DNA of 64,000 nucleotides from Glandiceps talaboti (GCF_964340395.1 NC_135560.1:12471098-12535097); one strand, 5' to 3'. Positions 1 through 25,306 are shown, numbered from the stretch's first letter. Notes: generated by a model from the sequence alone, not told the origin. Program-made: numbers and translations.

Positions 1-3000
1 AAACGGAGCATACATCATGAATGGGTAGTTTTTGCCAAATGTTGTATTTTGTTTGCCGTTGGTAAAATATACACGCACACTTTTAATGACAGTGGCTGTA
101 CACTTTCCTAACAAATACGCAAATATACTGTGAACGAGTAATAACCACAGTGAGCAGTCACTTTCTGCATCGAGCCATTGGGAAGCCATGTTTTTGATGG
201 ACCGAGCGGAATCAAAACATGATCAACATCGGCCCATTCTGTGAAAACATTATCATAATTATTAGCTAAAACGTTACATAATTGTCTGAAAATTGACTGG
301 GTGGTATATTTTTGCCAAAATAAAATGCAGTATGTACAAGATTGTTTGGATTTTTGGTTGTATTCGTAAGGTACCCACCATTTTGAAAATGTCTGTGAAC
401 GAAGAGACCGAAGGGCAGTCTGGGTATGCGTCTCTTCCAATAAACGTAGATGGCGCGCTCACTGAAAAACATCTGAACAAAAAAACTCTACCTTGGTGGT
501 TCTTTATAGGAACTGCAGAAACAAAGTTTACATCGACAGGAAACATATACTTGAATAAACGTTTTGTATCGTTGATAGAGACTGTTACTATTAGAGAGGC
601 AACTAAATATCGATTTTCAAAGCAACAAATGTCATAACTGAATCGTCAGCTTTGAAAGGAGATATTTAAATTTATGTGATTTGGCATTACCGGATCGAAT
701 GAATGACCATTTATTAAAAAAAAAATCCCCGTTTGTCGTCAGTATGTTTATATCTGTTCATGAAGTGATACTTCTACTTCTATGTTTACACTAATCTCAC
801 TATATAAATTGTCCTCAGACCAATGTGGTCTGAGATTTGTCATACCGTGTTCAGCACTCCCCAACGTCTCAGATATAACTAGTGGAGGAGATCGTGTCTT
901 CGGGGTGCCAGTTGACAATACATCGTCTCTCTTCTATTGACTGACTAAGAGTAAGAGTCTTGGGCATTGTCGGTGGTTCAGTGGCTATTTACCTCTTACC
1001 TTTGCAGTCTGGATTCGAATCCACCAGCGCTAGGGCCATGTGTTTGAGCTACTTATTCTGTAGTTTAGAAGGGTATAGTTCAGTTTGACCCTGCTAAACA
1101 ACACATGTTTTCTCCGAGTACTCTGGTTTTTCCCCCGTTTAGATTTTGGGGTGGGGGAGTAGGTTACGACCAAAATTGTTTCCTACCGACAAAAAAATAT
1201 TCATGGATATTAAGATTTACTTGTTTGTGTTCAGTTTAGATAAACGAAAGGAAATTGGAAATCATTGTAAAGTTACTGACAGCTTGAACTTTTCAATGAA
1301 AATGTGAAAAAGAACCACAGTGACTGCATCTCTACTGTCTTTAGTTATGATCAGCAGTATTCGTATTACAACGCAATATTGAAGATGAATTATTGTGAAT
1401 GGAGTTCGAAAAATAATCGTTTTAGCCATTAATTTGAAAGGAAATTGGATTGTCTGAGGCAAAACGGAGGAGTTTATTTTTATACCTCTTCGATCTTACC
1501 TGCAATCTGGAAATGCAGGGGCAATGAATGGGCAATGTAAGTAAGAAAGCGCCACCAGCGACAACTTTTCGTCTATCTTATTTGTGTCACTGTGAAATGC
1601 ACTTCATGGCAGAGAGGAGAGGTTTAAAGTTCAGCTACTGGTAAAAAACGGAGCGATATTTTCAAATATATAAAATATATTTATTACATTTATTTACAAT
1701 AATTATTGAAAAGCACATCAGGTACAAATAATACAAACACAACTAAAAGTTTCGTGATTACATGTAATTCCATGGCAACAGTCTGAATACAAACCTGCGC
1801 TTTTTAAAACCTCTATCAACTCCTCCTAACTGGCAACATATTGTATAATGATGTATATTTTTAATTATTAGAAAGACAGAAATTTTTGCAAGAACGAACA
1901 ATCAGTAATGTATCACATGCAAGGCTGGTTTGGCTACCTCTGTCAAGGGTAGGCCACATTATCACGGGGTCACACCCGGGGGTCGCACCGGTCGCACCTA
2001 AGGTCACAGTGGTCGAATTTCTCGCTACCCACTCTCGAAAAGGTGAGCATTATATGGTATTTTGAGAAAGGTTTGATAAATGCACCAGTCTCCAGACTCA
2101 GAGTTGTCTGTTGCAGTATATTTTATGACAGCTGCAAGATAGAGGAAAATAAAATTGATTTCGACAATACAAAGGATAAGTACACTACATTTGTAGTAGC
2201 TGGATTCGTCTGATATTTTCCTTCGGAAAATAACAATCCAATCAATAGTGCGTGTCTCTGTGAATAAAAGCTCATCCTCTCCAACCACAATACAATTATT
2301 GCTTACACTACCCACTCACGTCGTCTGCACTTTTCTAAGAAAAGTTCGACTTCTCGTATAACTGTTCATTATTTCGTTCGATATAACGACTTAATTTATC
2401 ACGCTGCTCTAATCTATCAAACCAAAGTTGTAGTTTCACAATGATGGAGGTTTCCGTATCAAACCATATAAGTTGGAGAGAGAGTCAAACCACAAGCAAT
2501 ACATATTGTTCTCAGAGTATATTGTAGATACGGATCGCAAATTCAAATTTATTACCAAGATGCGCGCTGTTTTTGTCGTTTTCAACCCTTCAATGTAAGT
2601 GGGACTGGTGGTATATTCACGTTGTTATGATGACCTTCTACCAAAATTGAAGTGGTTTTTTTTTGGAAATTTGTATAGCTAACCACAAGCACACATAGCG
2701 AAAGCTAGCTACTACGGCAGCTTTGACAAGCCGCTGATCCCATAGTGGTCCATGGTTTGCCCCCAAAGTTCAGAACCATCCTGGTTGAGTTACAATTAAT
2801 CTCGACTCGAAATAAAAATTGAGTAGAACATTAAACAGACCAGTAAAGAATATCCGCTGAATTTCCTTGAATTATATTAAAAATTTACACAAATAACGCA
2901 GAGTTCACTGATCCGATGCACCAGGCAGTTTTAAATAACATGAGCTGTAACTTCATAGACATAATCACGTGGTCATTTTAATACCCCCCCCCCCCCCATT

Positions 3001-3264
3001 TGTTCTCTTTGGCAGTAAATTGCCCATCTATAAATAACATACAAACGTTGGCACAAACACAAACCGGCCGCGGCATTACTGACTGATACCAGGTGATTAT
3101 ACAAAGTGAAATGTAACGAGACGTTTTCAAACAAATAAAATATTGATATATTCTGTTGTACAGTAATTATACAATCTGTTCTCGTTCATGCCACTTCATT
3201 TTGACAAGGGAGTAATTAAGTATTTTGAGTTGCAAGATATTAATTTTTTTTTATTTAATTCTTT
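1..3264. other. Gene-free flank downstream of gene A
   Basis: No coding region can be supported here. The stretch contains a tRNA-headed SINE-like element near 971-1200, a C homopolymer near 2984-2998, and AT-rich unique sequence. Short open frames at 389-637 (plus) and 2025-2315 (minus) have no recognisable domain and no convincing splice context. The minus strand carries an AATAAA at 3250-3255, ten bases past the gene A stop codon, so this flank probably starts with gene A's very short 3' UTR. Confidence 0.5.
971..1200 (+). mobile_element. SINE-like element with tRNA-type promoter boxes
   Basis: TGGTTCAGTGG at 974-984 matches the Pol III A-box consensus TRGYNNARNGG in full. GGATTCGAATCC at 1011-1022 is one base off a B box. 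The A-to-B distance of about 37 bp fits a tRNA-derived head. It is followed by a body with a CTCCGAGTACTCTGG stretch and a pyrimidine run, not by a tRNA 3' end, so this is better read as a tRNA-derived SINE than as a working tRNA gene. The ends are not defined, and no second copy was found in the window. Confidence 0.4.
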
Positions 3265-10487
<7,223 letters not shown>

Positions 10488-11078
10488 GTTTAAAAAAAAA
10501 TCACCGTTGAAATAAGCAATACGTTTGTACACGACTCGTCTGTGTACAATATGTCTTGGCCCAGGTATCGCACTCGTGTGACGTTTCCAACTAAAGGAAT
10601 CTGATTGGTCGACGGTTGGTTAGTCAATAAAGAACCGTATAGTATACCTTTACAATGAATGCAGACAGTGGCTTTTATTTGCAATTGGTCACTTTCCGAT
10701 GTCACGACCTTACAGTCTGTACCCTCAAGGTTTTTTTGTCCAAAATATACTTTCGGAATTATAGAACAAGAATACTAGTGTTTGCTATGTTCGAGTTGAA
10801 TATGTCAGTTTCTGTGACTATGACTTCTGACTTCAGTGATACAGTGATAGGAACTGTGCGAACATCAGGGCGAGAGAACTTAAAAGCTTTATGTTGTAAG
10901 TGTCCCTACGTGTTCAAACACATGAATAGAAGAAGTCCACAAATAGTTTTTTTATCGGTGTATTTATTATCTACCCGGATGTGATGTATATATAGAGAAA
11001 CAAGCTTCAAGGGCTTCTTATGAAACGTATAATTGACAAGTGGGATACGGATAGTGCAACGTTCAAACATTGAAAACA

Positions 11079-11277
<199 letters not shown>

Positions 11278-12163
11278 ATACGCATAGTTGGAAGGAATAA
11301 AGCTGTGTTAGACATTGTATATATTACTGTTACCAGTTGCTTAGTAAGAATTTGGACACTGTCATGTCAAGTAGCTTGTCACGGGTAAATGATTTAAAAA
11401 AACAAAGCGGGGTCGAATGACGTCATCAAAGATCATTGAACAACCTTTACAAGCACACGGAGGCTTGTTTTATTGTGTATTACTCTCTTCATAGGCGTCA
11501 CAGTTATGTTATATCAGTTCCATCTCTGAGTCAATACATATGAAATATTGGTAAAAACTTTGTTCAGATTTCACCACATTTTCAATAAATGTTTGTTTTG
11601 ATGAAAACTTTAATGTGTTCACATTTATGACCAATACTTGTTATAGGTTATTCTTTTCAAACGCACACACTGGGCCCATATTTTCATGATTTTTCATATC
11701 TCTAATATTCCGCGTTTTGATATTATGTACAACATATTATATACGGCAACACATAGCGTTATTACTCACAGCACAGACAATGAACGCACTGTAATTAAAT
11801 CAGCCGCTATATCATGTATATCGTTGTACACCCAATACTGCATAAGCCACCTGGGGTCAAAGGTCATTTAGTATGATTATAAACCACCTTTTTATCTATA
11901 TATTTCCATCATGATAAATGCAATAGCTGTCACGGTGATTTATCTGTGCTCTTCAAAAATATATATGAGAATAATATCCGATGTTTTAAAATGTTAGATT
12001 GGAATCGGTGAGTAATGTAACACTATATAACTCCCATTGCGAGAAGAAGAAAAAAAATGCGTGGAAGGTGCTGTAGCGTTTTCTTTTTTCTTCAAAATTG
12101 AGATAAAATTTTGGTGCGAAAAAAATAGAGGCGCAGACTACAGCAAGTTGTTTCTCTACATTA

Positions 12164-12229
12164 CACGGCTTTTTTGCGCAGCCTTCAATGCGTTGTAAGC
12201 TGCATTGAAAAGCTAGGTTGAAAGCCGTG
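12164..12229. repeat. Imperfect three-stem hairpin
   Basis: Outer arms CACGGCTTT/AAAGCCGTG (9 bp), middle arms CAGCC/GGTTG (5 bp with one G-U) and inner arms TTCAATGC/GCATTGAA (8 bp) close a 10-base loop. There is one 6-base bulge on each strand. The length is like a small precursor hairpin, but a degenerate MITE would look the same. Confidence 0.5.
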
Positions 12230-13456
12230 AAAACAGGCTCTGTGTTTACTTGGTCCCTAGGCGTTGCTATGGTAGCGAGTCAAAACACTCATCATTTCCT
12301 CTTCTTTGATGATTAACCTGATTTGGGGTTTGACCTTTGAACCTCAAACTCAAAGACAGAATGAATTGAATGCCTGGGTATTTAGAAATCGAATATCGAT
12401 TTGTAGACTTACATAGTGACGAAATTTAATCTGCAAACCCATTACAATTTGAAAAAGGAAGCTAAAAATATAAATTGATCTAGGACGATGTATTGATGTC
12501 GTAATATAAGGAGTGTCTGGGATCCCGATCGGATCAAACTTACATTTCATATTGTAATATTTAATAAAAACTCGATTTTTTCCCCGGCTCCTCCCTGGCC
12601 TGGCAGCTCACTACACGCAGTGCTTTCCTCTTTGCCGCCGTTATCGATATGTCTGTCTGAATCTGCAATTGGGTTTCTTCGTCTGACTGAACATTTCCTT
12701 CTCAATTATTTTTTCTCCCTCTCTCTTGTCAGCTACAGAAACCAATGAATACATATGCCACGACTCTCATGCATGCACACAGACGACCATTTCACTCTAT
12801 ATATGGCATCAACAAAACGGATACGACATAAAAGGCATAAAGGTTGATATTCGCTCTCTGTGTTATATACAACATATTATTATGCACCACTCTAAAGAAC
12901 AGCATGGCTTGCTGAAAGACTAGCCGCCATGATGTGTATCCATGGTAACCGAGCATCCGCTCGAGACACTGTCTCACTAAACGAACCATAATATTGACTG
13001 TGTAGTTCAACAGCACTTACGGCCTTTGTGTACCTTTTATTACTTAATAACCAGCTCACGCCATCTGACGGAAATCATAGTTGAAAGGAAGTCATATTTT
13101 ATGTCTTTGTTGATAAAAATCACACCGTATGCTTGATGTATTTGCACATGAAGAGAATAGAATTTTATAGCGCTTGACTCGATTTATAATTAATGTCTGG
13201 GAAAAAAGTAATTAGTTTCCAGTTGTGTGTAAATACAGTATATATTTACATTAAAAGTCGTAGACCCTAAATACTGTAAAAAATTAATACTTTCGATTAT
13301 TGAGCATTTTATTTCATTCTTTGCTGTGAGAAAATGGATGAGACAGACAGTAAGTGGACCTATATTGAGTATTACGAATGTATTTCAAAATATCAAAATA
13401 TTTTTAATGTAGCTGTGTTTGGGCGTTGAGGGCAGTATACTTCAACTACGTCATTT

Positions 13457-13598
13457 GTATGTATGTATGTATGTATGTTTGTATGTATGTATGTATGTAT
13501 GTATGTATGTATGTATGTATGTATGTATGTATGTATACACATGCGTGTGTGTATGTATGTATGTGTGTGTATGTGTGTGTGTGTGTGTGTGGGGGGGG
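13457..13598. repeat. (TATG)n and (TG)n microsatellite
   Basis: A TATG tetranucleotide array passes into a TG array and a short G run. Open frames across it on both strands are repeat artefacts. Confidence 0.95.
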
Positions 13599-15710
13599 GT
13601 ACAACATGGACATTTCTGTTGCAAGCACTCATTACTACTGAGAGATTTATGGTATAGCTTTCATCTGTACATTTCGTGAGTAATTCACTAACAAATGACT
13701 TCACTGACTCTTTTGTGTTTAGGTAATTGTAATCATAATATGATTTCATGTGCAATTCGTGTCAGGGCTCTTAATGGAATGATCACAGCTATATATATAG
13801 GTAGTGATAAAAGATCGGACAGTGCAACACCTGATCTACTTCTACCACTGCAAACATAATGTCGCGATTAAAGTAATTGTTATTTACTCTACCCCAGATA
13901 TAGAAGCTTAAATAAATATAACGTTTAAAAAGTAACGGGATTATGTTTGACCACACAGACATGTCTACGTGACAAATCAACCTTTGAGTCAATTTTACAG
14001 TTCAGCAGTTTCATAAAACACTTCGATTAAATTTGTCACAGCGACCGCCACATTACAGGATCGCCGTAATGTCGTCACACGTATTACCTAGCAGTGACCT
14101 GTCTGTGACCTCTGTACAACGTCTGGTTTAGGAAATCAGTACAATCGCATAATTGAAACAAAAAAAATGAATTTCGTTGTTGGACAAAAAGACAGAATTC
14201 TTGAATTCTGTGTATTTACTACAGTGATGTACTTTATGTATACCAACCAACTTATCTGAAAAAAAGTATATAATGTATATACATTAACCATCTCTTTATT
14301 TTCTCAAAAAGTCTCAAAAAGTCAAATTTACAAGGTGAACAAACTCTCAAATAACACAAAGAGATCATGCTTCAAATAGAAAAATAGTGGTCGATTTTAC
14401 GAAAATACAAAATGAACTGCCCTCAACGATGACGAATGGTCATTGACACTCCCCCTCCCTTTCCCCGACAGAAGCGTCGTTTATAGAAAATTGCATCTTA
14501 CCAGCCATGATTCAAACGAAGAAATTTTATTTATCATGAGTGATTTTACAAAAAAAAACAGAGTCACGTAATTTTATACAACGAAAATACCATCATCTGG
14601 AACGGAGTGTCGTCGGCACCGACAATTACATTCTCGCAAAAAAACACAAAAAAAAACCAACCCTAAAACAGAACGTTACTGTTATTTCTTCCACGACACT
14701 GTGTTTTTGGACGGTGACTTAAAAGTGGCGACAATTACAGAAATTTCGCCATTGTTCAACAATAAATCTTACTCCTTGCTACACTTCCATTACCATTGAC
14801 ATGAGATACAATTATCTTAGCATATTGCTAGACTGTAAATTAATATTAAGAAACAATATTTCACATAAGATTTTTTGTCGTTGCAGACACTAATGTTAGT
14901 ATAGTATTGTCAAGCTAGGCAACGTTATGGTTTTCATTGCAATCTGAAGAACTGTTAGATTAATTTTCATAGTTGGGTCATTTTCCAATTGTAAATGTTA
15001 ATCAGGTTAATTGCGGGATAAACTCCGAATCGTTTAAATTCTAGATTTCTAGGAACACATAAACAACTAGATAGAATATGACAATAAAAACCCATACATT
15101 TTCCAATTTATGACGATCAAGTATAATTCTATAGACTGAGACCGAAGCCTCGGAGTGGTCGTTGGTGGCGTTGTTGTTACTACTCATGCGCTAAACAGAT
15201 TTGTAATTAAAAAGGAGTACACTCAGCGATGCACCATTTAGTCTAACAACAAATATACAACGCAGAAATGTATTAACAGATGTAATGTTCCGTCTCGAGC
15301 TCGTCGCGCAATTTGTGGAAAAAAATATTTGGACATATTACATTTACAGACAAATTTGTAAAAACCGTTTTTTTATGAATTGACAAATCACACATGATTG
15401 TAAGAGTTATCTTGCATCCTGACTAATGTTCAAATTTGCATAAAATAAGTACAGATGTGTGTTCGTACATTCATAAAACTTGATTTGTCCACAAAACTTA
15501 TCAGCAGGTTGTTTATACTGCGCGCGTAAAAATGATATGCAATCATCAGTTCAGCTGTAGTACGAGTCAATATCTATCTCGTAAATGCTGTAACATCTTT
15601 GGTACATTATACACTATATATATGAATCAGTGAAACATGAAAACATCGAAAATTTAAAATAAATATGCAAATTGAGTGTTTAATTATATGCAATGAATTC
15701 AAGTAATGAT

Positions 15711-19832
<4,122 letters not shown>

Positions 19833-19988
19833 ATTCGATATTTACAAGACAGATATTAATACAGGCTTTAGTATCTCCCACTGGTGATAATAACAGTTTA
19901 AATTTGTTGCAATATCAACAAGGTAAGAGAAAAAGCTGTTCGATATCGCCAAGTTTTTCCCAGTTATGTTGCTGGGGGAAAAACGCGA

Positions 19989-20016
19989 CCCAGTTACTAT
20001 GCCAATTCCGGGGACC
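19989..20016 (-). promoter_or_regulatory. Conserved upstream block of gene B
   Basis: Plus-strand CAGTTACTATGCCAATTCCG followed by GGGACC. The same block lies at nearly the same distance upstream of genes C and D, although the sequence between it and each start codon cannot be aligned. It starts 157 bp upstream of the gene B ATG. Probably a promoter or first-exon element; its function is inferred from conservation only. Confidence 0.5.
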
Positions 20017-20638
20017 ACACGATGGAACACGCCACTAATAACATATACATATGTGATATAATAATTAATATGATATTGATATAATATACACGAAAGTGTA
20101 CCTTTTCCAACAATACAATATATGTGTATTGATAAACAGGTTGTCAAGGGAACAATCGAAGGGGAATTTAATTTTGTTATATTTTTCAGGGACGCATGTG
20201 TTCATGTAAATTATGTCCCAAGATAGAATTAGTTGTGCACCCCCGTGTAGAGCCTCCGAATACAATGACATTATTAGCGTGATGTTGAATTCAAAACGAA
20301 AGAAATTGTAAGCTAGACTCATGTCGGTGTTCTTGGTGAATACAATGTACCAAAATACGATTGGGCACATCAACCTGGGAGGTTATGTGTTTTGGTGAAC
20401 ATCTCATAAATTTACACCAAATATTACATATCATCTTATTTATCTTTGAAATCGAGCTTAGTCGACGATTTTAATTGAGTAGTAGGAATTTGTTGCGTTT
20501 CCTGACTTTGTTAATTAATTCATTTCTGGCAGGGCAATCCTGTAATAAACATGTGATTGTAAATTTATGTGTGTAAATTAAAATAATGTCATACTTATCA
20601 AGAACACTGCTTCATCTGGTGACTAGTTCTATCAAGCG

Positions 20639-20639
20639 T

Positions 20640-20682
<43 letters not shown>

Positions 20683-20705
20683 TCATCATCATCATCATCA
20701 TCGTC

Positions 20706-20793
<88 letters not shown>

Positions 20794-20797
20794 CCAC

Positions 20798-20869
<72 letters not shown>
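20639..20869. repeat. (AAC)n then (ATC)n trinucleotide array
   Basis: About 44 bp of AAC units run into about 187 bp of ATC units with a few CAC/GTC interruptions. The poly-Asn, poly-Ile and poly-Met frames here come from the repeat. It lies about 800 bp upstream of the gene B start. Confidence 0.97.
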
Positions 20870-21230
20870 GACATAACTTCTGGTTACAAGGCTTACACGT
20901 AAATTATTTTAGCCATGATATACACAGACGTTATTTGCATTTATGGTACATAAACATAAACATCGCAACAAGTATAAATTCAAATATAATATAATATAAT
21001 TATTAAAAAAAATTAAACCCTACAGTGAATAGTGTTTCGCATATAGCATAGATTGGTTTGACATACATATCGGCTATTTTTAATTATGTGGTTGGAAAAA
21101 TACAGCATCTTAATATATATTGGAAGGACAAAACTTAATCGAACAACAAATGAGGACAGAATGAGCTAGAGAGTAGCAAAAAACATCCTTGGCGATTACA
21201 CATACGAACGTCATAGACTCCCCTCCCCCC

Positions 21231-21275
21231 ACGGTGCCGTAAAAGAGTCTGTAGTTAAAGGTTTTGCGACGATGG
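21231..21275 (+). repeat. Dispersed ACGGTGCCGTAAAAGAG repeat, copy 1
   Basis: Starts ACGGTGCCGTAAAAGAGTCT and ends GCGACGATGG. It is related to the copies at 24301-24338 and 61036-61110. It lies 24 to 68 bp downstream of the gene C stop codon, so is probably in its 3' UTR. This copy has a short insertion compared with the others. Confidence 0.65.
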
Positions 21276-21298
21276 TTATAGACCCAACCATCGCTAAG

Positions 21299-24200
21299 CT
21301 ATTCTATGCTGTCATCAGAATATCCCTCCTCGTCTTCTCTTTGTAGTTCTTCCGCCCCTTCAGTTCTTTCATCCCCTCTTCCGTCTCCACTTTCAACGCC
21401 GTCAACTCGTTCTCTCTCCTCCTTCTCCCCCTTCTCCTTCTCCTTCTCTTCCTCCTCCTCCCCCTCCTCCTCCTCCTCCTTAACGACCTGTCTTCCACTT
21501 TCTTCCCCGCGCTTCTTCTCTTCAACATGTGTAAGGTCGAGCTTATAAACCTGTTTTCTGACATTGGTTGTATCCAGTTTGAACCGGAATTTAGCGTCGT
21601 CGACCGGTTCTAATTTAGTGTGTGATTTCTGTGCGTCAACGATTCTGCAAATTCAATGACCCAAGAGTTGATAAATAAACACTGGCATTTGTTGAAATAC
21701 CTTTCAAAAGTTACATATTAAATGCATCCAACAACGTATTTGTAGATTTGCCATTATACATGCGAAATGTTGTTTTCCTAGCTTCATGCGATCCAATAAC
21801 TGTATCGCTAACTATCTTATATCCAATCAGATCGAACGTATAGTCTCAGGCTTTCGATATATTTGATATCATGCAAACATCAAATTGAACTACCCATGGA
21901 CGATAATTCTAGCTGATAAGTAAGTGAACCACCCAAGTGGACACAAATTGTATCTTATTATTGAGTGAACCCCATAAGTGGACGATATTCCTCATCACTA
22001 TTTTCTGCCGCAATGTTGCATCCGGGGTCTAAAAGTATCACAAGTATACGCATTGCACTGGGGATAACTATGGGATATATGATAATATATCAATTATCTA
22101 TGGGATAATTGATGAGAAGTACTCACCTTTGTCGCATGGAGTCCACTTTCTGTGGAGAGAAGAAATAACAAACTATGAGAAATCAGTGTATTATTTATTA
22201 TACATCATTTATAAAACCTTATGACCCAAAATGTTGTCTCGGTTCACGTCGTCTATAGTTGCCGGTCCACTAGCTAAAAGTAAAAGTAATTTCCTGGAAA
22301 TCAGACTGCATTTCTCTTTAAGTTTTGCTATTTTATTTCCAAATTATCCCGAACTATTTTGTGACATCCATTATCTGCATTAGCAACACACAACATCGCG
22401 CACCAATTCACAAAATGGCCATTATCATTATACTCAGACTCGGAATGGTGCAGAAAACAACGAACCGTGTTGCACATTTGCCTCTTACAGATGCAAACAA
22501 TTCAATTCACATTACTTCAAATGACCTAATTATCAAACATAGAAATATTTGTTTCCTAGAATTATCATATCAGTTACAACCTTTTCAGATCTTTCATCGT
22601 CGTGCCTTTACCTAATCCTCGTAACCATGGTAACTTACCGAGTTCAAGTTGACCTGGGTCAAATTCTGCATTTCTCTATTGGTACTAACTATGATTTCAT
22701 GATCTTTGCTAATACGTGTTTGACACATGCGTATTTGAGTTTGCATAGCACGAAGCTTCTCCTGTTTGGTTTTGTCCACTTTGTGTAACATCAAAGTCTT
22801 TCTTCTTTCGATGGTTGTGATTAGAGCGTCACACTCTTTATTGATTTTGTTTTTCAACTTTGCAGAGTGTACCTGGATGAAGGAGAAAATCACGTGATAT
22901 CTAAATGATTTTGTCATGAGTTTTCAGGGACCGAATTTATTGGGCGGGGGGGGGGTGACTGGAATAGTAATAAGAGGATTCGATAGGCTTCGTATGATGC
23001 ATACTATACGTTGTACTTTGGATATACATATTAGTTCATGGCAGAAGTTGAAAACTTTGAACCCAAGACATTGTGTTATGAAAGGAACCCCTAGTAATCA
23101 TATAATACACTGTATAAAGGAATAGCCACTTTGGTATTGAACACGTCCCTTGATTTCAACTCAAATATTGGTTGACATGGTAACAATTAAGACATCATTT
23201 TTCAAAGTGAAATCTATGCAAATTTCGATAATTAAATCAAATATCCAACTAAATGATCTTGTTTTTGTGTTTCCTGTTGATGTATTCGTCTGATAGGGAT
23301 AAGTATGTTTTATAAAATAAATTTCTAGAGTTTGAAATAAAAAAAAACAAGAATTGTTACCTTTGTATTCTCTATATTGACGTTTAAAGTTCTTACTAAC
23401 GCCTCCACGTCCTTTTGTTGGTATTCTAAGTCTTCCAGATTTTCTTTGATTTCCTTCTAAAGGATAAAGAAAGACATAATAAAAGCCTTAGGTGTCTGAG
23501 AACGTCGTTGTTATGTATAACACTCGTTTTCGGTGACAAATGTCATGGATGTTTGAGTATCTGTGCATGGGGTTCTCACTTAGCCAGTAAAGTCGACTCT
23601 AACATGAAAAAAACCCCAAATATGAACAGTTAATGTCAACTCTGCGTCTGGTTAAATTTAGGTCAGATACAATGGGGTGTTTAGAGTCGAATTATCTTTC
23701 GTGTCTGACCCAAAATTCCATTTGATTACATAAGTGTATTTAGTTTCCGAGATAAAGAGAGTTCCAGGGTTAAAGTTCGGGGTTTCTGTTAAATGATTCG
23801 AACACATGAAGGCTATGCTAATGTTGGATGACTTTGGTATGTGACTGTCAGGTACAATAATTCAGTGTGAATGGGTCCCACATCTAGCTTTAAATTTATT
23901 AGTTTTACTTCTTTGTGTCGCCTCAGAGTGAAATTCACACTGAACATGGTGTGTCTTATGGGAACCAAACATTATTATTGTACGTACAAAGAAGGATCTC
24001 ACAGGACTTGAACTTACCACTAGATGTAATAATTTAGAAGTTGGAAGTTTTGAACCTGTGTTCACTTAGAATTTGACGTTGGAGAGCACCCCAACGTCAG
24101 TGCTTTGACATTCTGTCCTTGTCGTCTACTCGTTTTTCTGGGTTATTTTGTGCAACGTATAGATAAAATGGTGCAAACTGTCATATTCGGGGAAAAAAGA

Positions 24201-25136
24201 CACACTATAATTTGATTTCGTCTTGAATTATCACATTCTCACAAGTCAGAGCACATAATTGCTGTTGAAGCAACGAAGCACCTCTCGGCGGTGAGTATTG
24301 GACGGTGCCGTAAAAGAGGCTGTGGTTTATGACGATGGAATTTTATATCGGGGCTTTTGATATCATTTGAATTCAATACAGCTGTCGTGCCTTTACATAT
24401 TACCGCGCCAATGTGTAAAGACACGACACAACTTTAAAATACCCTTGATTAAGTTGTACGCCTGTCAATGTGTTATGGTATTCCAACCTTAGTTTACAGC
24501 AGTCAAAAACTAATATATAAGATCTGTAAAATAGTTGTATTTGCACAACCGTTTGAAATACACCAATAGATCATATACACTTTGATCCCTAACCACTTTA
24601 GCATTTCTTGGTTTGATATATGGTGTATATATTTGTTTGGTCCAGCAATGGGACTATTCTTACAGACGTGGATTAGTTGACTCGGTTGCACCTGATAAGG
24701 AATGAGGCCAGATTGAAATTTAAGAAAGTTGCCTGTTTAGAATAATGCCACTAAACTGTATCTAAACTCGTAGACAGTTGATGTTTTCGGTATCTAAGTC
24801 AAACCTCCACTAAGGCTTGGACACGTTTTGTAGAACCATAGTTGATATAGGATCAACCCAACACTATGGTTTGGTACCTACCTTGTTATACCTGTATTCA
24901 TCTTGAGAGCTTTTGCCCTCATCATCATTTGGCTTATGTCTATTCCTTCGTTGATGAATAACACCAATGTTGCATTTAGGACAGCGGAATTCGTCTGAAC
25001 CGTAACTCTCATTATTCTTTTTAACTTCCTCTTCGCACGTTAAACATAGCGGGTGATCACACGTCAATTCAACGGGTGCCAAGAACGAATTGACGCAGTG
25101 AACGCACTGACTGCTGCCTCTTGTCAACTTAGACAT
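21299..25136 (-). CDS. Gene C: RING / coiled-coil / COS-box protein, short acidic tail
   Basis: Five exons: 25136-24882, 23456-23361 (96 nt), 22872-22639 (234 nt), 22149-22127 (23 nt) and 21644-21299. All are GT-AG with phases 0,0,0,2, giving 317 aa. The RING ligands are C11, C14, C26, H28, C31, C34, C52 and C55, with the same spacing as gene B. Residues 86-195 are the coiled coil; the family motif here reads IVSTNREM, the most diverged of the four. The COS-like segment is FRFKLDTTNVRKQVYKLDL. The tail is Glu/Lys/Gly-rich and ends YSDDSIE. A longer frame over the tail rich in Arg is out of frame with the splice and is a shadow. The coding strand of the tail is almost all purine. It probably acts as a RING E3 like gene B; substrate unknown. 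Confidence 0.88.
24301..24338 (+). repeat. Dispersed ACGGTGCCGTAAAAGAG repeat, copy 2
   Basis: GACGGTGCCGTAAAAGAGGC, then TGTGGTTTATGACGATGG, in intron 1 of gene C. Closest in sequence to the tandem pair at 61036-61110. Confidence 0.65.
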
Positions 25137-25306
25137 CTTCGGTCTTACAAGGATTAAAAAAAACTTCAGAAACCTTCAGAGTGTGAAGATAATTTTTGAG
25201 AAGTGAGCTAAAATAGCGTGAGTAGAAAGTTTTAGTATAACTTCCAACGGCAAAAGTTGCAGTGGTACGACGTGCGAGATTGTTGATCTTTCAAAGTCCA
25301 CGCGAT

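Larger units (their letters stand above)
19833..21298. other. Intergenic region between genes C and B
   Basis: Contains the gene B upstream block, the trinucleotide array, AT-rich unique DNA and, next to the gene C stop codon, one copy of a dispersed repeat plus a short hairpin. No coding region was seen. Confidence 0.6.

Noticed and set aside
293-637. Plus-strand open frame of 114 codons
   Set aside because: No domain, no convincing splice partners, and the antisense frames are equally open; it may be chance.
971-1035. Functional tRNA gene
   Set aside because: Promoter boxes are present, but the T-arm does not pair properly and no tRNA 3' end follows.
2025-2315. Minus-strand open frame of 96 codons
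   Set aside because: No recognised motif and no splice context linking it to gene A.
10640-10705. Minus-strand CIHCK motif upstream of gene A, as a lost RING exon
   Set aside because: Only one CxxC pair, wrong frame, and none of the later RING ligands.
20586-20876. Poly-Asn/poly-Ile frame, and poly-Met on the other strand
   Set aside because: Pure trinucleotide repeat artefact.
21304-21564. Arg-rich minus-strand frame over the gene C tail
   Set aside because: Out of frame with the conserved acceptor; the correct frame gives the COS-like segment and a stop at 21299.
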